A stretch of DNA of 64,000 bases, taken from positions 992,001 to 1,056,000 of the forward strand of contig NZ_JAIOKB010000001.1 in the NCBI RefSeq assembly GCF_019898765.1. The letters are read 5' to 3'. Every line of letters starts with the position of its first letter. Position 1 is the stretch's first letter. Of the stretch, positions 53,663 through 62,513 are shown one piece after another. Origin of the DNA: Sphingomonas yunnanensis. GTDB taxonomy: Bacteria; Pseudomonadota; Alphaproteobacteria; Sphingomonadales; Sphingomonadaceae. The notes under the pieces were generated by a model, which saw nothing but the letters and a program-made list of their open reading frames with translations, was not told the origin of the DNA and did no database searches. The position numbers and the translations under genes were made by a program.

Positions 53663-56600
53663 GCCGCCTGCACCACGCTAAACGCATCACCGCCGCTCGC
53701 ACCGGTCACGTCGTCGAGCTTCCGCTTGATGGCGCCCGTGTTGCCAGCGGTCGCGGCGTGCCCGGCGTTGTTGTCGGATCGCAGAGCGGCCACCTCGTCA
53801 CGCAGACGCGTGATCTCGGCGGCCAGGTCCGTGCTCGGCGTCGACGTGGCTGCGCCCGGCGCCGACTGCATCGCCGCCATCATGTTCGCTACGCTGCTCG
53901 CCGGATCGGCCACGAGGCCGAGTCGTTGAATTGCGGCAAAGGTCGCCTCGAGCGACGAGGCGGTCATCGTCTGGATCCGGTCAAGCTCCTGCCGACTCGT
54001 CGCCGCATCGCCGGCCGCCTTGAGCAGCGCCTGCGACAGGCCCGGCAGCGACTTGGCCGCATCCTGGTCGCCACCTCGCGCCGCGCTCGTCGCAGCGTTG
54101 AACTGGCCCATCAGCGCCGAGAAGCCGAGCGTCGTGTCAGTCGCAGAGAGCCCGCGGATGCGGCGCACCTCGTCCATGATGCTGTCGCTGACGGACGACC
54201 ACGCCTGCCGCAGCTCGTCCGCGGCCTTGGCGGCCGCCTGCGCATCCTGCACCGCCCACACCTGCTGTTGCAGCGCCTTGTTGCTCTCGTCGACCTTGGC
54301 GAGATCGAGCGCGCGCAGCGCCGCTGTGTCGCCGGCCAGCTCGAGCAGCTGGCGCTCTAGGTTCTGCCGCTCGGCCAGGATGTCGGCCGCGGTCTTCGCC
54401 CCTTCCATCGACTGCTTGAGATCGGCGAACGCCGGCGCGAGCTGAAGCAGCGTCGCATAGGTCGCCTGCCCCGCCGCGGTGGTGAGGTCCTGCGCCTCCA
54501 CCAGCGCGCGGAAGCCCGCCAGCGTCTCCGGCATCTTTACGCCCAGGCCAGTGATGACAGCGCCGAGCTGCTTGAGCTTGGCCGCGTTCTGCTCGGCCGG
54601 CGTGTAGAACGCCTGGAAGTAGGCGTCCGCGACCTGCTGCATGTCGCTCAGACTGTCGAATTGTGCGGCGATGCCGAGCTTGGCGTCGATCCCGAGCGCG
54701 CGTGCCGAGAGCCCGAGCTGGTCGAGCGAGGACGTCACCGCCTCGACGGTCGACGACACGCGAACCAGCGTCTCGAACACGCCCTCGCCGACCTTCTGAA
54801 AGCGCTCGATGCCGGGGAAGGCCGAGGCGGCCATCTGGTCGGCCGCGGCGCCGAAGACGGCCGTCAGCTTCTCCTCTATCTGCTCGCCCGTCAGCCCCTT
54901 CAGGTCGATCTTGCCGAGGCTTACCACGAAGCTGCTCAGCCGGCCCTTAATCGCGTCCGTCGACTCGCCGAGCGGCCCGGCCGCCGCGGCGATCGCGTCG
55001 TTGAAGTCGCGCAGGATGAGGGTGAATTGCTTCTCGAGCCCGGCGTCGGCCGCGCTGTACGAGGTCGAGTATTTCGTGCCCGTGGTGATGCCAAGGAACT
55101 TCGACGTCTTCTTCGTGTCGCTGTAGTAGGACGCGTCGAAGCCGCTGTTGAGGATGCTGCCGAGCGACTGCGACTTGCCGTAGAGGCCGCTGCCGACCAC
55201 CTCGGTCTTGCTGCCGAACAGGCCGCCGAGCACGCCGCCCAACAGCGGAATCTTGCTCAGCACGGACCCGATCAGGTTCTTCTGAAAGCCCTCGTTGACC
55301 TTGACGTCCGCGTTGACGTTGCCGGCACGCACGACGAGCGACGCCACGCCGCCGATCTGGCTCTCGATCGAGCGCAGCGACGTCGCCATCTGCCGCGAGG
55401 TCCCGAGCATCAGCAGGTCGACCTCCTTGAGCGCGTCGAGCGCGCGGCGGATGCTCTCCGACTTGGCGTCGGTGTCGCCGAGCACGGTGCCGGTGCCCTC
55501 GTTGGCCTTCGGCAGCGTGTTCTTGCCCCCACCGAAACCGCCCGCGACCGAGACGCCGATCGCGGCGAGCGCGGCCGCGGTCGCGGCGCCCGCCGCTAGG
55601 TTGGCGGGGAACGGCAGGGAGGAGATCGCCTTGACGACCGCCTCAACCGCGTTTGCCGCCGTCCGCGCCGCGCTGGTGGCGAGCTTCTGCCCCGTCTCTA
55701 CCGCGTTCACCGCGATGGACTTGACGGACAGGGCGAACTCGATCGCGCGCGCGGCCTTTTCGGCAGCCGAGGCAGCCTTCCAACCGGCCGAGCGCTCGGC
55801 GAAGAAGCCCTTGGACGCCGCGGCCATGTCGCCGAACACGCCGACCTGCGCCGTGGAGTTGCGAAGGTCATAGAGGGCGTTGGTGCGACGGATCGCAGCA
55901 TCACGCTCGCTGCCCTTGTCCATCTGCTGAAGGACCTTCAGCCGCTCCCGACGAGCATCGTCTGCCCGCGCCTGATCAGCCGCATATTGCGAGAAGATCG
56001 CCGCGGTGTCGCCGAGTGCCCGCCCGGCTTCGCCGAACGCGTCGGCCATGCCGCGCGCGGCGTTGCCGGCGTTGTTCGCCACGGTGTCGAGAAGGTCGGC
56101 TTGATAGTGCAGGCTGTCGTTGTAGGCGTCGGCGCGAAGCTGACGCTGATGGTCGAGATCGGCCAGCTGACCCTGCTGCCCGATCCACTTGGCTGCGTCC
56201 GGCCCCGTCCAGTTTCTGCGGTCGGCCTCTTGCGTGGCGCGGAAGATCGCCATCGAGTGCACCCGCGCCGCATCCGTCGCTCCGATGAGGCGCAGCTCCT
56301 CACGCATCTCCGCGAAGCGATCGTCGCCCTGCTCCAGCGCTCCCAGGAGGCTGGCGCGGCGCTCGGCGTCGGTAAGGCTGTCTCGCGCCTTGCGGCTGTC
56401 CTCCAGCGCCTTGGTCGCCGCGGCGGTCGCCTTCGTGCGAGCGTCACCCTTCAACGTCGCAGCCGCCTCGAGCGCTGCGAGCAGCGGCAGGTCGGCCATT
56501 CTGTCGCGCAGCAGCACGTTGGCACGCTCAGACGGGATGGTGCCAGCCGCGACTTCCGCGTTGACCAGCTCCTGCTGCCTGGCCTGATCGCGCATCGCGG

Positions 56601-59130
56601 CACTGCTCTTTGCAGCGTTGGCCGCGCCCTCGGCGATGCTCAGCTCGATCTGGCGCGACACGAAGGCGTCCACGTCGCCGCGCTTGCGGATCGCGGAGGT
56701 CTCCGCCTTGACGCGGGCCTCGGCGAGCTGCGCCGCGGCGCCGGACACTCCATAGGCGTCAGCCAGCTTGTAGAGGCCGGCGGTCTGCGCTTCAACCGCC
56801 TCGGCCTCACGCTGGAGGTTCTCGGCGTGGTGGTCAGTGCGCGGGCGGCTGTAGCGCTCGTTTACGCGGTTGTACGCGTCCAGCGCCTGCGTCTGACGCT
56901 CCTGCTGCGTCAGCACCTGGGCGCCGGTCTGGAGTCGCGTCAGCTCCTGCTGCGCCGCGGCCTTCTCGGTCTTCGTGCGCGCGGCAGCGAGCTTGGTCTG
57001 CGCCTGCGCGACCATGTGGGCGCGCTCCTGCGTCGTGATCCACGCGCCCGAGGCGGTGCGATTGGCCGCGATCGTGTCGGTGACCGCGGCATAGTCGTGG
57101 CGCAGCGCCTGGACCTGCGCGACCGTCAGCCCGGTCGTGTCGGCCAGACCCTTCTGCAGGATGCGCTGCTGCGCGAGCAGATCGTTGAACTGCTTCATGC
57201 CGGTCGTGTTGAGCGACTGCGAGGCGTTGAGCGCGGTGACCTGGTCCTGGTTGCGGCCGGCGTTCGGGTTGGGGCCGGCCGGCGCCTTGTTGCCGGTGCC
57301 GAGCAGGTCGACCGCCCAGCCGCCCACGTTCTTCTTCAGCCACTCGTCATAGGCGACGCCCGCATTGCGGATCCGCTGATCGAGGCGGCCGAACACGGTC
57401 GCCACGCCGGCGACGGCGCTGCCGAGCCCGTCCATGTATTTCGCCAGCCCGGTGGTGTGCTCGGCATTCGCTGCGAGGTCGCGGCTCAGGATGCGCGTCA
57501 GCGCGGCCGTGGCCTCCTCCTGGTCGCCCTGCGCGGCGAGTTGGCGGATATGCTCATACTGCGCGCCGGTCAGGAGGCCGAGCTGCTGCGTGAACATTTC
57601 GGCCGCGCGCGCCGGATCGGCCATGGCGTCGGCGAGCGCCTTCTGCGCGGCGGCCGCATCCTGCCCGGTGAGCTTGGCGTAGCGCTCGACGTTGGCCGCC
57701 AGCAGCGTCAGCGTCTGCTCGCCCTGGATGCCGGCCGCGGCGAAGGCATTGGCGCTCTCGCGGGTGGCGCTCAGCGAGCGCTCGCCGTAGCGCGCGGCGA
57801 CCTCGGAGATCGTCTCGAGCTGCTGCGCGGTCTGGCCCGACACTCGGCCGACACCGGCCGCAGTCGCCTCGAAGCGGTGCATCGCCTCGCCGTAGGAGCC
57901 GAGCGCACGGATCGCGCCCACTGTCGCCACAGCAGTGCCCGCGAGCAGCAGGTTCACCGGCGTGATGAACGTCGCCAGCCGGGCAAAGCCCGTGACGCCG
58001 TAGCTCATCACGTCCTTACCCATCTGCGCGAGCGCCGCGCCCGCGCCGACGCCGCGCTGCTTGGCCTGCTCAAGCACGTCGTAGATCTGCGGCCCCTGCT
58101 GCACCAGGATCATGAGGGGGTTCATCCCCATGGCGGCGGTGACGCCGATGTCCTGGAACTGGCGCGAGAGGTTGAGGGTCTCGGAGGCGGTGAAGCGCTG
58201 GGTCACGCCGAGCTGCTGATGCGCCACAGTCGACTTGTTGAGCAGCCCCTGCTCCATCCGCAGCTTCGCGGCATAGTCGTCGAGCGAGACGGCGCCGGCG
58301 CTGACCAGCTGGCGCGCGCGGCCCATCTCGTCGTCGAAACGCCGCTGCGCGGCATAGACCGGATCAACCGACTGCTTGAGCCGGTCGGCCGCGGCGGCCA
58401 TGCGCTCCATCTCGGCCGCTGCTGCCGCGGTCGCAGCCTCCTCCTGCCGGTACGTCGCCATCTTCTCGCGCGCGACCGCATTGAACTTGGCATAGGCGAG
58501 CGCGGCCGAGCGGTCGGCCTGCGCCTGTTGGTCGCGTACGCCGAGCGCCTTCGTCTCGGCGGCGAGCGCTTCCTCAGCCGCGTTGGACCGCGCCTGCGCG
58601 TTCGCCCGCGTCGCCGCTTGGATGCGCTCGGCCAGATCGGTGTTGCCCTGCTGCGCCGCGGTGAGCGCCAGCTCCTCGGCCTTGAGCGCGCGTAGTTCCT
58701 CGCGCGTCTTCCCAATCGCGGCAGTCTCGCGCTCGTAGACCTTGATCAGCGCTTCGCCGGTGCGCTCGGTGCGCGAGCGCTCGGCACGGATCGCGGCCTC
58801 GGCGCGCGTGCTGGCGTTGCCGAACGCGGTGACGTTCGCCGCGGCGCCGAGATAGCCGTCGCCCAAGCCGGAGGTGGCAGCGGTGGTGCGCGCCGCCTGT
58901 TCGGCCACGCCCGAGAGCTGGTTCGTCGCCGCGGAGGCGAAATCCTTGAGCCGCGCCGTGGCAGCGGCGGTCTGCACCATGCCGCTGGTGGCGCGCTCGA
59001 TCAGGTTGGCGTCGCGCAGCACGCGGTCGGCCGCCTGATCGGAGACGGTGACCAGCCGCTCCATGTTGGCCTCGGAGGGACCCGTGTCGATCGTGAACCC
59101 GACCTCCAAGCCGGGGGCGTCTTCGTCCAT
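53659..59130 (-). CDS. Tape measure protein
   Basis: An 1823-residue protein, the longest in the window, placed after the G/GT chaperones as in lambda. It is mainly Ala/Arg/Gln-rich helix, with the region NLSRQFQDIGVTAAMGMNPLMILVQQGPQIY that is diagnostic of the lambda gpH-like prophage tape-measure family, hydrophobic segments further on (FPANLAAGAATAAALAAIGVSV), and a C-terminal part with KTEVVGSGLYGKSQSLGS. It sets tail length; at roughly 0.15 nm per residue (a known rule) a tail of around 270 nm is expected. Confidence 0.9.
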   Translation of the reverse strand: MDEDAPGLEVGFTIDTGPSEANMERLVTVSDQAADRVLRDANLIERATSGMVQTAAATARLKDFASAATNQLSGVAEQAARTTAATSGLGDGYLGAAANVTAFGNASTRAEAAIRAERSRTERTGEALIKVYERETAAIGKTREELRALKAEELALTAAQQGNTDLAERIQAATRANAQARSNAAEEALAAETKALGVRDQQAQADRSAALAYAKFNAVAREKMATYRQEEAATAAAAAEMERMAAAADRLKQSVDPVYAAQRRFDDEMGRARQLVSAGAVSLDDYAAKLRMEQGLLNKSTVAHQQLGVTQRFTASETLNLSRQFQDIGVTAAMGMNPLMILVQQGPQIYDVLEQAKQRGVGAGAALAQMGKDVMSYGVTGFARLATFITPVNLLLAGTAVATVGAIRALGSYGEAMHRFEATAAGVGRVSGQTAQQLETISEVAARYGERSLSATRESANAFAAAGIQGEQTLTLLAANVERYAKLTGQDAAAAQKALADAMADPARAAEMFTQQLGLLTGAQYEHIRQLAAQGDQEEATAALTRILSRDLAANAEHTTGLAKYMDGLGSAVAGVATVFGRLDQRIRNAGVAYDEWLKKNVGGWAVDLLGTGNKAPAGPNPNAGRNQDQVTALNASQSLNTTGMKQFNDLLAQQRILQKGLADTTGLTVAQVQALRHDYAAVTDTIAANRTASGAWITTQERAHMVAQAQTKLAAARTKTEKAAAQQELTRLQTGAQVLTQQERQTQALDAYNRVNERYSRPRTDHHAENLQREAEAVEAQTAGLYKLADAYGVSGAAAQLAEARVKAETSAIRKRGDVDAFVSRQIELSIAEGAANAAKSSAAMRDQARQQELVNAEVAAGTIPSERANVLLRDRMADLPLLAALEAAATLKGDARTKATAAATKALEDSRKARDSLTDAERRASLLGALEQGDDRFAEMREELRLIGATDAARVHSMAIFRATQEADRRNWTGPDAAKWIGQQGQLADLDHQRQLRADAYNDSLHYQADLLDTVANNAGNAARGMADAFGEAGRALGDTAAIFSQYAADQARADDARRERLKVLQQMDKGSERDAAIRRTNALYDLRNSTAQVGVFGDMAAASKGFFAERSAGWKAASAAEKAARAIEFALSVKSIAVNAVETGQKLATSAARTAANAVEAVVKAISSLPFPANLAAGAATAAALAAIGVSVAGGFGGGKNTLPKANEGTGTVLGDTDAKSESIRRALDALKEVDLLMLGTSRQMATSLRSIESQIGGVASLVVRAGNVNADVKVNEGFQKNLIGSVLSKIPLLGGVLGGLFGSKTEVVGSGLYGKSQSLGSILNSGFDASYYSDTKKTSKFLGITTGTKYSTSYSAADAGLEKQFTLILRDFNDAIAAAAGPLGESTDAIKGRLSSFVVSLGKIDLKGLTGEQIEEKLTAVFGAAADQMAASAFPGIERFQKVGEGVFETLVRVSSTVEAVTSSLDQLGLSARALGIDAKLGIAAQFDSLSDMQQVADAYFQAFYTPAEQNAAKLKQLGAVITGLGVKMPETLAGFRALVEAQDLTTAAGQATYATLLQLAPAFADLKQSMEGAKTAADILAERQNLERQLLELAGDTAALRALDLAKVDESNKALQQQVWAVQDAQAAAKAADELRQAWSSVSDSIMDEVRRIRGLSATDTTLGFSALMGQFNAATSAARGGDQDAAKSLPGLSQALLKAAGDAATSRQELDRIQTMTASSLEATFAAIQRLGLVADPASSVANMMAAMQSAPGAATSTPSTDLAAEITRLRDEVAALRSDNNAGHAATAGNTGAIKRKLDDVTGASGGDAFSVVQAA

Positions 59131-59169
59131 CGTGTGGCCTCCTGCTTGAAGGTTGCGGGGTCGGGCGGA

Positions 59170-60041
59170 TCAGCCGAGCAGCTCGTCGAGCACGCTCAGC
59201 TCGGCAGCGATCGTCTCGCGCGAGGCGGGGGATCGCCAGGGTGGAGGACAGGTCTCGACTTCGGCGTCGCGCGCGGTCGACAGGAAGTCGCTCGACAGGC
59301 GCCGCATCAGCTTTCGCTCCCACGGCGGCAGATCGACGGCCGTGGCGACGCACCAGGCATTGATCGCGGCCCAGGAGAGCGGGACCGCCGTCATGCCGGC
59401 GGCCTCGGTCAGCCCCATCTCGATCAGCCGATCGGTCATGTGGGGCGCGGGGTTGGCAGGCATCGGCGGTGTCCGGATGCCGCGGCGTTTCATCGCCTCG
59501 ACTCGGCTCACCAGCTCGACGTTCTCCTGCTGCGCCCGCTTCGATCGAGGGTCCGGCTTCGGCGTGGCCTGTAGCCACGCCAGGTGCCGGACCCAGAGGC
59601 TCAGCTGGTCGCCGAGCTGGGCTTGAAGTTTCCCCAGCTACTGATGAACGTCGCGCTCTGCGTGGCCAGCCAGCCGAGGTCGGCGTCAGCGTACAGCGCG
59701 CGGAACAGCGCCTCACCCTGCGCGCCCTCTGCGGGCGGGTACTCGAGGTTCTCGAGGCTGTGCGTCACCGACGCGAGGTCCTCGGCCGCCTCCAGACGCC
59801 GCACCTCAGGGGTCGGCGGGTTGGGACGCCCATCGTTCTCCTGCATGCGCTTCAAGGCGCGCTGCGTCGCGCGCGCCTCGGCCTCTGCCTGTTGTGCGGA
59901 GCCGGGGCTGTAGAAGTGGATGCGGACCGGCTTGCTCAGGTCGGGCTTGCCGTCCGGGCCGGTGCTGTAGAGGCGCTGGCCGTCGAGGCCGCGCAGGTGG
60001 AGCACGCCGGTCGGAGCGGCGCGCTGGGTCGTGATGTCCAT
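59170..60041 (-). CDS. Tail assembly chaperone GT-like fusion (-1 frameshift product)
   Basis: The G-type frame from 60041 reaches a slippery heptamer at 59634-59628; a -1 shift there (base 59628 read twice) opens a frame without stops down to 59170, giving about 138 + 152 = 290 residues. The added part includes LGDQLSLWVRHLAWLQATP and ends ETIAAELSVLDELLG. In lambda, gpG and the frameshifted gpGT guide tail-tube assembly on the tape measure; order and geometry are the same here. The T part also has a possible GTG at 59511, but independent translation is less likely. Confidence 0.75.
59601..60041 (-). CDS. Tail assembly chaperone G-like
   Basis: A 146-residue protein between the tail-tube gene and the tape measure. 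It begins MDITTQRAAPTGVLHLRGLDGQ, has an Ala/Arg/Glu-rich helical middle, and ends SSWGNFKPSSATS just after the slippery site. Position and the frameshift signal identify it as the gpG equivalent; sequence similarity to lambda gpG is not evident. Confidence 0.75.
   Translation of the reverse strand: MDITTQRAAPTGVLHLRGLDGQRLYSTGPDGKPDLSKPVRIHFYSPGSAQQAEAEARATQRALKRMQENDGRPNPPTPEVRRLEAAEDLASVTHSLENLEYPPAEGAQGEALFRALYADADLGWLATQSATFISSWGNFKPSSATS
59628..59634 (-). promoter_or_regulatory. Slippery heptamer GGGAAAC for -1 frameshifting
   Basis: On the minus strand the codons read tgG GGA AAC, so GGGAAAC is in the correct X XXY YYZ phase. The zero frame ends 27 bases after the heptamer (TGA at 59603-59601), and the -1 frame is open for 152 codons. 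The lambda G-T site is GGGAAAG. Confidence 0.8.
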
Positions 60042-60153
60042 GGGTGGGTGTCCTCTCGCGGGAAGGAAGGGTGCACCGACCCGCCCCGCGAACCCGCGAT
60101 AGGCGAGACGGGCCGATGCTCAGGAACCGGCCGGAGCCGGAAGGTGGTGGAGG

Positions 60154-60603
60154 TTAGACCGCGGCGCCCTTGATGACAGGCGTGTTGATCTCCAGCACGG
60201 GCTGGGCGGTGATCATCGTGTTGGCGGCGCCGATCGTCTCCGGCATGCCGAAGACGCGCACCTGGAAATAGCGGGTCGAGCCGTCCGGCTTGGTGACCCG
60301 CACCGCGTAGAGCGCGTTGTTGTCCGGCGCCGAGGCAGTGGCGAGCAGCTGCTGCCCCGCGTCGGCGTCGTCGAGGGCGATCGTCGGGTTGAGGGTGCCG
60401 TAGTTGGTCGGCCCCTTGTACTTCTGCTGGGCGCCCTTGAGCGGCTGGAAGCTGACGACCTCGGTCGCCGCGCCGAAGCCGCCGAGCGATTCGACGTTAC
60501 CGACCTCGGTGTAGGTCAGCGCCTTGTACGCCGCCTCCGTCTGGCCAGCCGGTGTGCCGGCCGAAATGGCGAGCCCGGTGCCCGCCGCGGTAGTGGATGC
60601 CAT
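60154..60603 (-). CDS. Major tail tube protein
   Basis: A 149-residue protein beginning MASTTAAGTGLAISAG, beta-rich with ESLGGFGAATEVVSFQPLKG, NPTIALDDADAG and TRYFQVRVFGMPETIG. Size and position (after the terminator-type gene, before G/GT and tape measure) match siphovirus tube proteins such as lambda gpV. A near-identical domain is the N-terminus of the fusion gene at 45412-47451. Confidence 0.85.
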   Translation of the reverse strand: MASTTAAGTGLAISAGTPAGQTEAAYKALTYTEVGNVESLGGFGAATEVVSFQPLKGAQQKYKGPTNYGTLNPTIALDDADAGQQLLATASAPDNNALYAVRVTKPDGSTRYFQVRVFGMPETIGAANTMITAQPVLEINTPVIKGAAV

Positions 60604-60670
60604 GTTCTTCTCCCTATGGCGGGTCGAGCCGGCAGCGCCGGCGAGTCATCCTGCTCGCGCAGGAAGCTGG

Positions 60671-60883
60671 TTAGCTCGCCTTGGCGCGCGTGCGCCGCGT
60701 GCGGCGCGCCGGCGCCGGCGCCTCGCTGGCCTCGTCTGCACCGGCCTCGGCGATCAGCCCGGCCGCGCGGTAGTTGTCGATCGCGCCGGCATCGACGTCG
60801 GTGATCGCCTCGCCTGCCTTGAACTGGCGCTCGGTGCCCGCGTCCTTGAAGTCGCGCGCGGCGGTGATCGTCTTGGTCGTCAT
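60671..60883 (-). CDS. Small phage protein upstream of tail tube
   Basis: A 70-residue protein (MTTKTITAARDFKDAGTERQ) with a KOW/SH3-like beginning (RQFKAGEAITDVD) and a basic C-terminal tail (ARRTRRTRAKAS). The ATG has GAGGAG seven bases upstream. The function is unknown; similar small proteins lie at this position in other siphoviruses. Confidence 0.65.
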   Translation of the reverse strand: MTTKTITAARDFKDAGTERQFKAGEAITDVDAGAIDNYRAAGLIAEAGADEASEAPAPARRTRRTRAKAS

Positions 60884-60893
60884 GGTGGTCTCC

Positions 60894-61301
60894 TCACACG
60901 GGGGCGTCGAATGACACCCGAAAGTCCTGCGTCCGCTGGAAGCTAGCGTCGGCGCCGCGCAGGTCGGGTCCGAGGCCGCTGGTGTGGACAGCGATGCGCT
61001 CCGCCTCGACGCCCTCGAGGGCGCCGGTGAAGCCACGGCAGGCGGCGCGCACGAGCTGGAGCAGCGCGACCTGCTCCCGATAGGTCTCGGCACGAACGAG
61101 CACCGCGACTCGCTCGATCGAGTGCTGCATGGTGCCAGCCTTCAGGAAGTGCGTGTCGAGCAGGCTGATCGAGCGGATCAGCACCGCCTGCACCGGCGCG
61201 CCCTCCGGCAGCTCGCCGAGCTTGATCCACTTCGGCGCCACCAGCGCCGTCAGCGGAGCATGGCGCCGCAACAGGGCGCCGACGATCATGGCGCCGCTCA
61301 C
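60894..61301 (-). CDS. Tail terminator-like protein (DUF3168 type)
   Basis: A 135-residue protein with the pattern LLRRHAPLTALVAPKWIKLGELPEGAPVQAVLIRSIS and ERVAVLVRAETYREQVALLQLVRAAC, as in DUF3168/tail-completion proteins (lambda gpU-like). The GTG at 61301 overlaps the previous TGA by four bases and has GGGAG at good spacing; an ATG at 61289 is the alternative. It would cap the tail and join it to the head. Confidence 0.7.
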   Translation of the reverse strand: MSGAMIVGALLRRHAPLTALVAPKWIKLGELPEGAPVQAVLIRSISLLDTHFLKAGTMQHSIERVAVLVRAETYREQVALLQLVRAACRGFTGALEGVEAERIAVHTSGLGPDLRGADASFQRTQDFRVSFDAPV

Positions 61302-61819
61302 TCGTCGTCTCCCTCGTCCAGCGTCGCGAGCGTCGGCGCGCGGGTGGTGATGTAGCTCTGCGCCGCGGCGATCGCCTCGGCGCCCTTGCGGTCCAGCGAG
61401 GAGCGCAGGAACGGGTGCGCCCTGGCGCCAGGATGGAGCACCGTGGCGCCCACGGGCGTGCCGCCGATAACCAGCGTGCCGGCTTTCGCCTGATCGTTGA
61501 TGCGGCGCGCCGTGCGGCCGCCGCTCGCGCCCAGGTCGACGCTGATCACGTGTGGGTCGGTGCCATACTCGAGCCAGTTGGCTAGGATGCGCGACCAGCC
61601 GGGCGCGACGTAGAGCGTGGCGACGATCTTCTTCTCGCGCTTCCGAACCTTGGTGCGCAGGTCGCCGCGGACCGTGTCCGAGGTGACCTCGCTGGCCGCC
61701 TCATCCTTGACCACGCCGATCGCGGCGCGCGCGGCACCGCGGAGCAGCTTGCGCTCGATCTCGCCGGGCAGCTGACGCAGATAGGCCCGCGTCCGCTCCC
61801 GACCCTTCACCATCGCCAT
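61298..61819 (-). CDS. HK97 gp10-like head-tail protein
   Basis: A 173-residue protein with GRERTRAYLRQLPGEIERKLLRGAARAAIGVVKDEA (the helical gp10 start), LANWLEYGTDPHVIS and HPGARAHPFLRSSLD, the family's typical GT.PH and HPG..A.PFLRPA pattern. It belongs to the head-tail joining set. The ATG shares a base with the upstream stop (TGATG). Confidence 0.8.
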   Translation of the reverse strand: MAMVKGRERTRAYLRQLPGEIERKLLRGAARAAIGVVKDEAASEVTSDTVRGDLRTKVRKREKKIVATLYVAPGWSRILANWLEYGTDPHVISVDLGASGGRTARRINDQAKAGTLVIGGTPVGATVLHPGARAHPFLRSSLDRKGAEAIAAAQSYITTRAPTLATLDEGDDE

Positions 61820-62205
61820 CAGCCGGCGGCCTGGCTCGGGCTGTAGTCCTCGACCATCATCTCGAGGCCGTCGCGCCGTCCGATCTCGGCGGGCACGGTG
61901 ATGATCTGCATGAGACGACCCTCCGCCACCCAGGCCTCGGTCGCGACGTCCCAGCGCAGCAGCACGAGCCGCATGGCGTTGGTCACCCCGTCGAGGTGGC
62001 GTAGGCGGACGCGCGCCGGGCGCGTCGCCACGTTGAGCCCCTCGGCCAGGCGCTCACCGCGGCTCGGCAGCATGTCGAGGATGCTGGCCCAGACCTCGGC
62101 GAACTCGGCCCAGGTGTCCGCGCCGGCGCCGTCGAGCGCGTCGTCGGCAGCCGGACGCTCGATCCGCACGCGGTCGTCGAGCGGGCCTAGGTCGGCGCTC
62201 GGCAT
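61819..62205 (-). CDS. Head-tail adaptor
   Basis: A 128-residue protein, LDDRVRIERPAADDALDGAG, then WAEFAEVWASILDMLPSRGER and RLMQIITVPAEIGRRDGLEMMVED, matching the phage head-tail joining family (SPP1 gp16 / HK97 gp7-like). The start ATG at 62205 (MPSADLGPLDDRV) shares one base with the connector stop. Confidence 0.8.
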   Translation of the reverse strand: MPSADLGPLDDRVRIERPAADDALDGAGADTWAEFAEVWASILDMLPSRGERLAEGLNVATRPARVRLRHLDGVTNAMRLVLLRWDVATEAWVAEGRLMQIITVPAEIGRRDGLEMMVEDYSPSQAAG

Positions 62206-62513
62206 CAGACGGTCAGCCGCTTGAGCGGCCACAGCAGGAACGAGACCGCGAACGGCAGCTCGGACGCCGCGGTGTTCGGCGCGATGCCGTCCGGCCGGTC
62301 ATACCACGCGCGCACGAGCATCATGACCGCCTGCGCGGCGACGGGACGATCTTTGTCGCCGAACTCGGCAGTCCCCGGCTCGACGGTCCGGCCGGTCTCA
62401 AGCTCGACCATGCGCGTCGCGGCTTCGAGATACTGGCGGATCAGCGAGTCCAGCGGACCGGGATCAACCTTGAGCTGCATCCGCGCCTGCTCGATCGTCA
62501 CCAGCTCCGCCAT
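62205..62513 (-). CDS. Head-tail connector (gp6-like)
   Basis: A 102-residue helical protein: MAELVTIEQARMQLKVDPG, LDSLIRQYLEAATRMVELETGR and QAVMMLVRAWYDRPDG, then a short strand segment, matching the phage gp6-like connector family that forms a ring under the portal. The ATG shares a base with the stop of the repeat-containing protein. Confidence 0.82.
   Translation of the reverse strand: MAELVTIEQARMQLKVDPGPLDSLIRQYLEAATRMVELETGRTVEPGTAEFGDKDRPVAAQAVMMLVRAWYDRPDGIAPNTAASELPFAVSFLLWPLKRLTV

Noticed and set aside
55987..58695. A 902-codon plus-strand open frame
   Set aside because: It lies antisense to the tape-measure gene, has Arg/His/Leu-rich composition typical of a GC-rich shadow frame, and shows no ribosome-binding site or family pattern.
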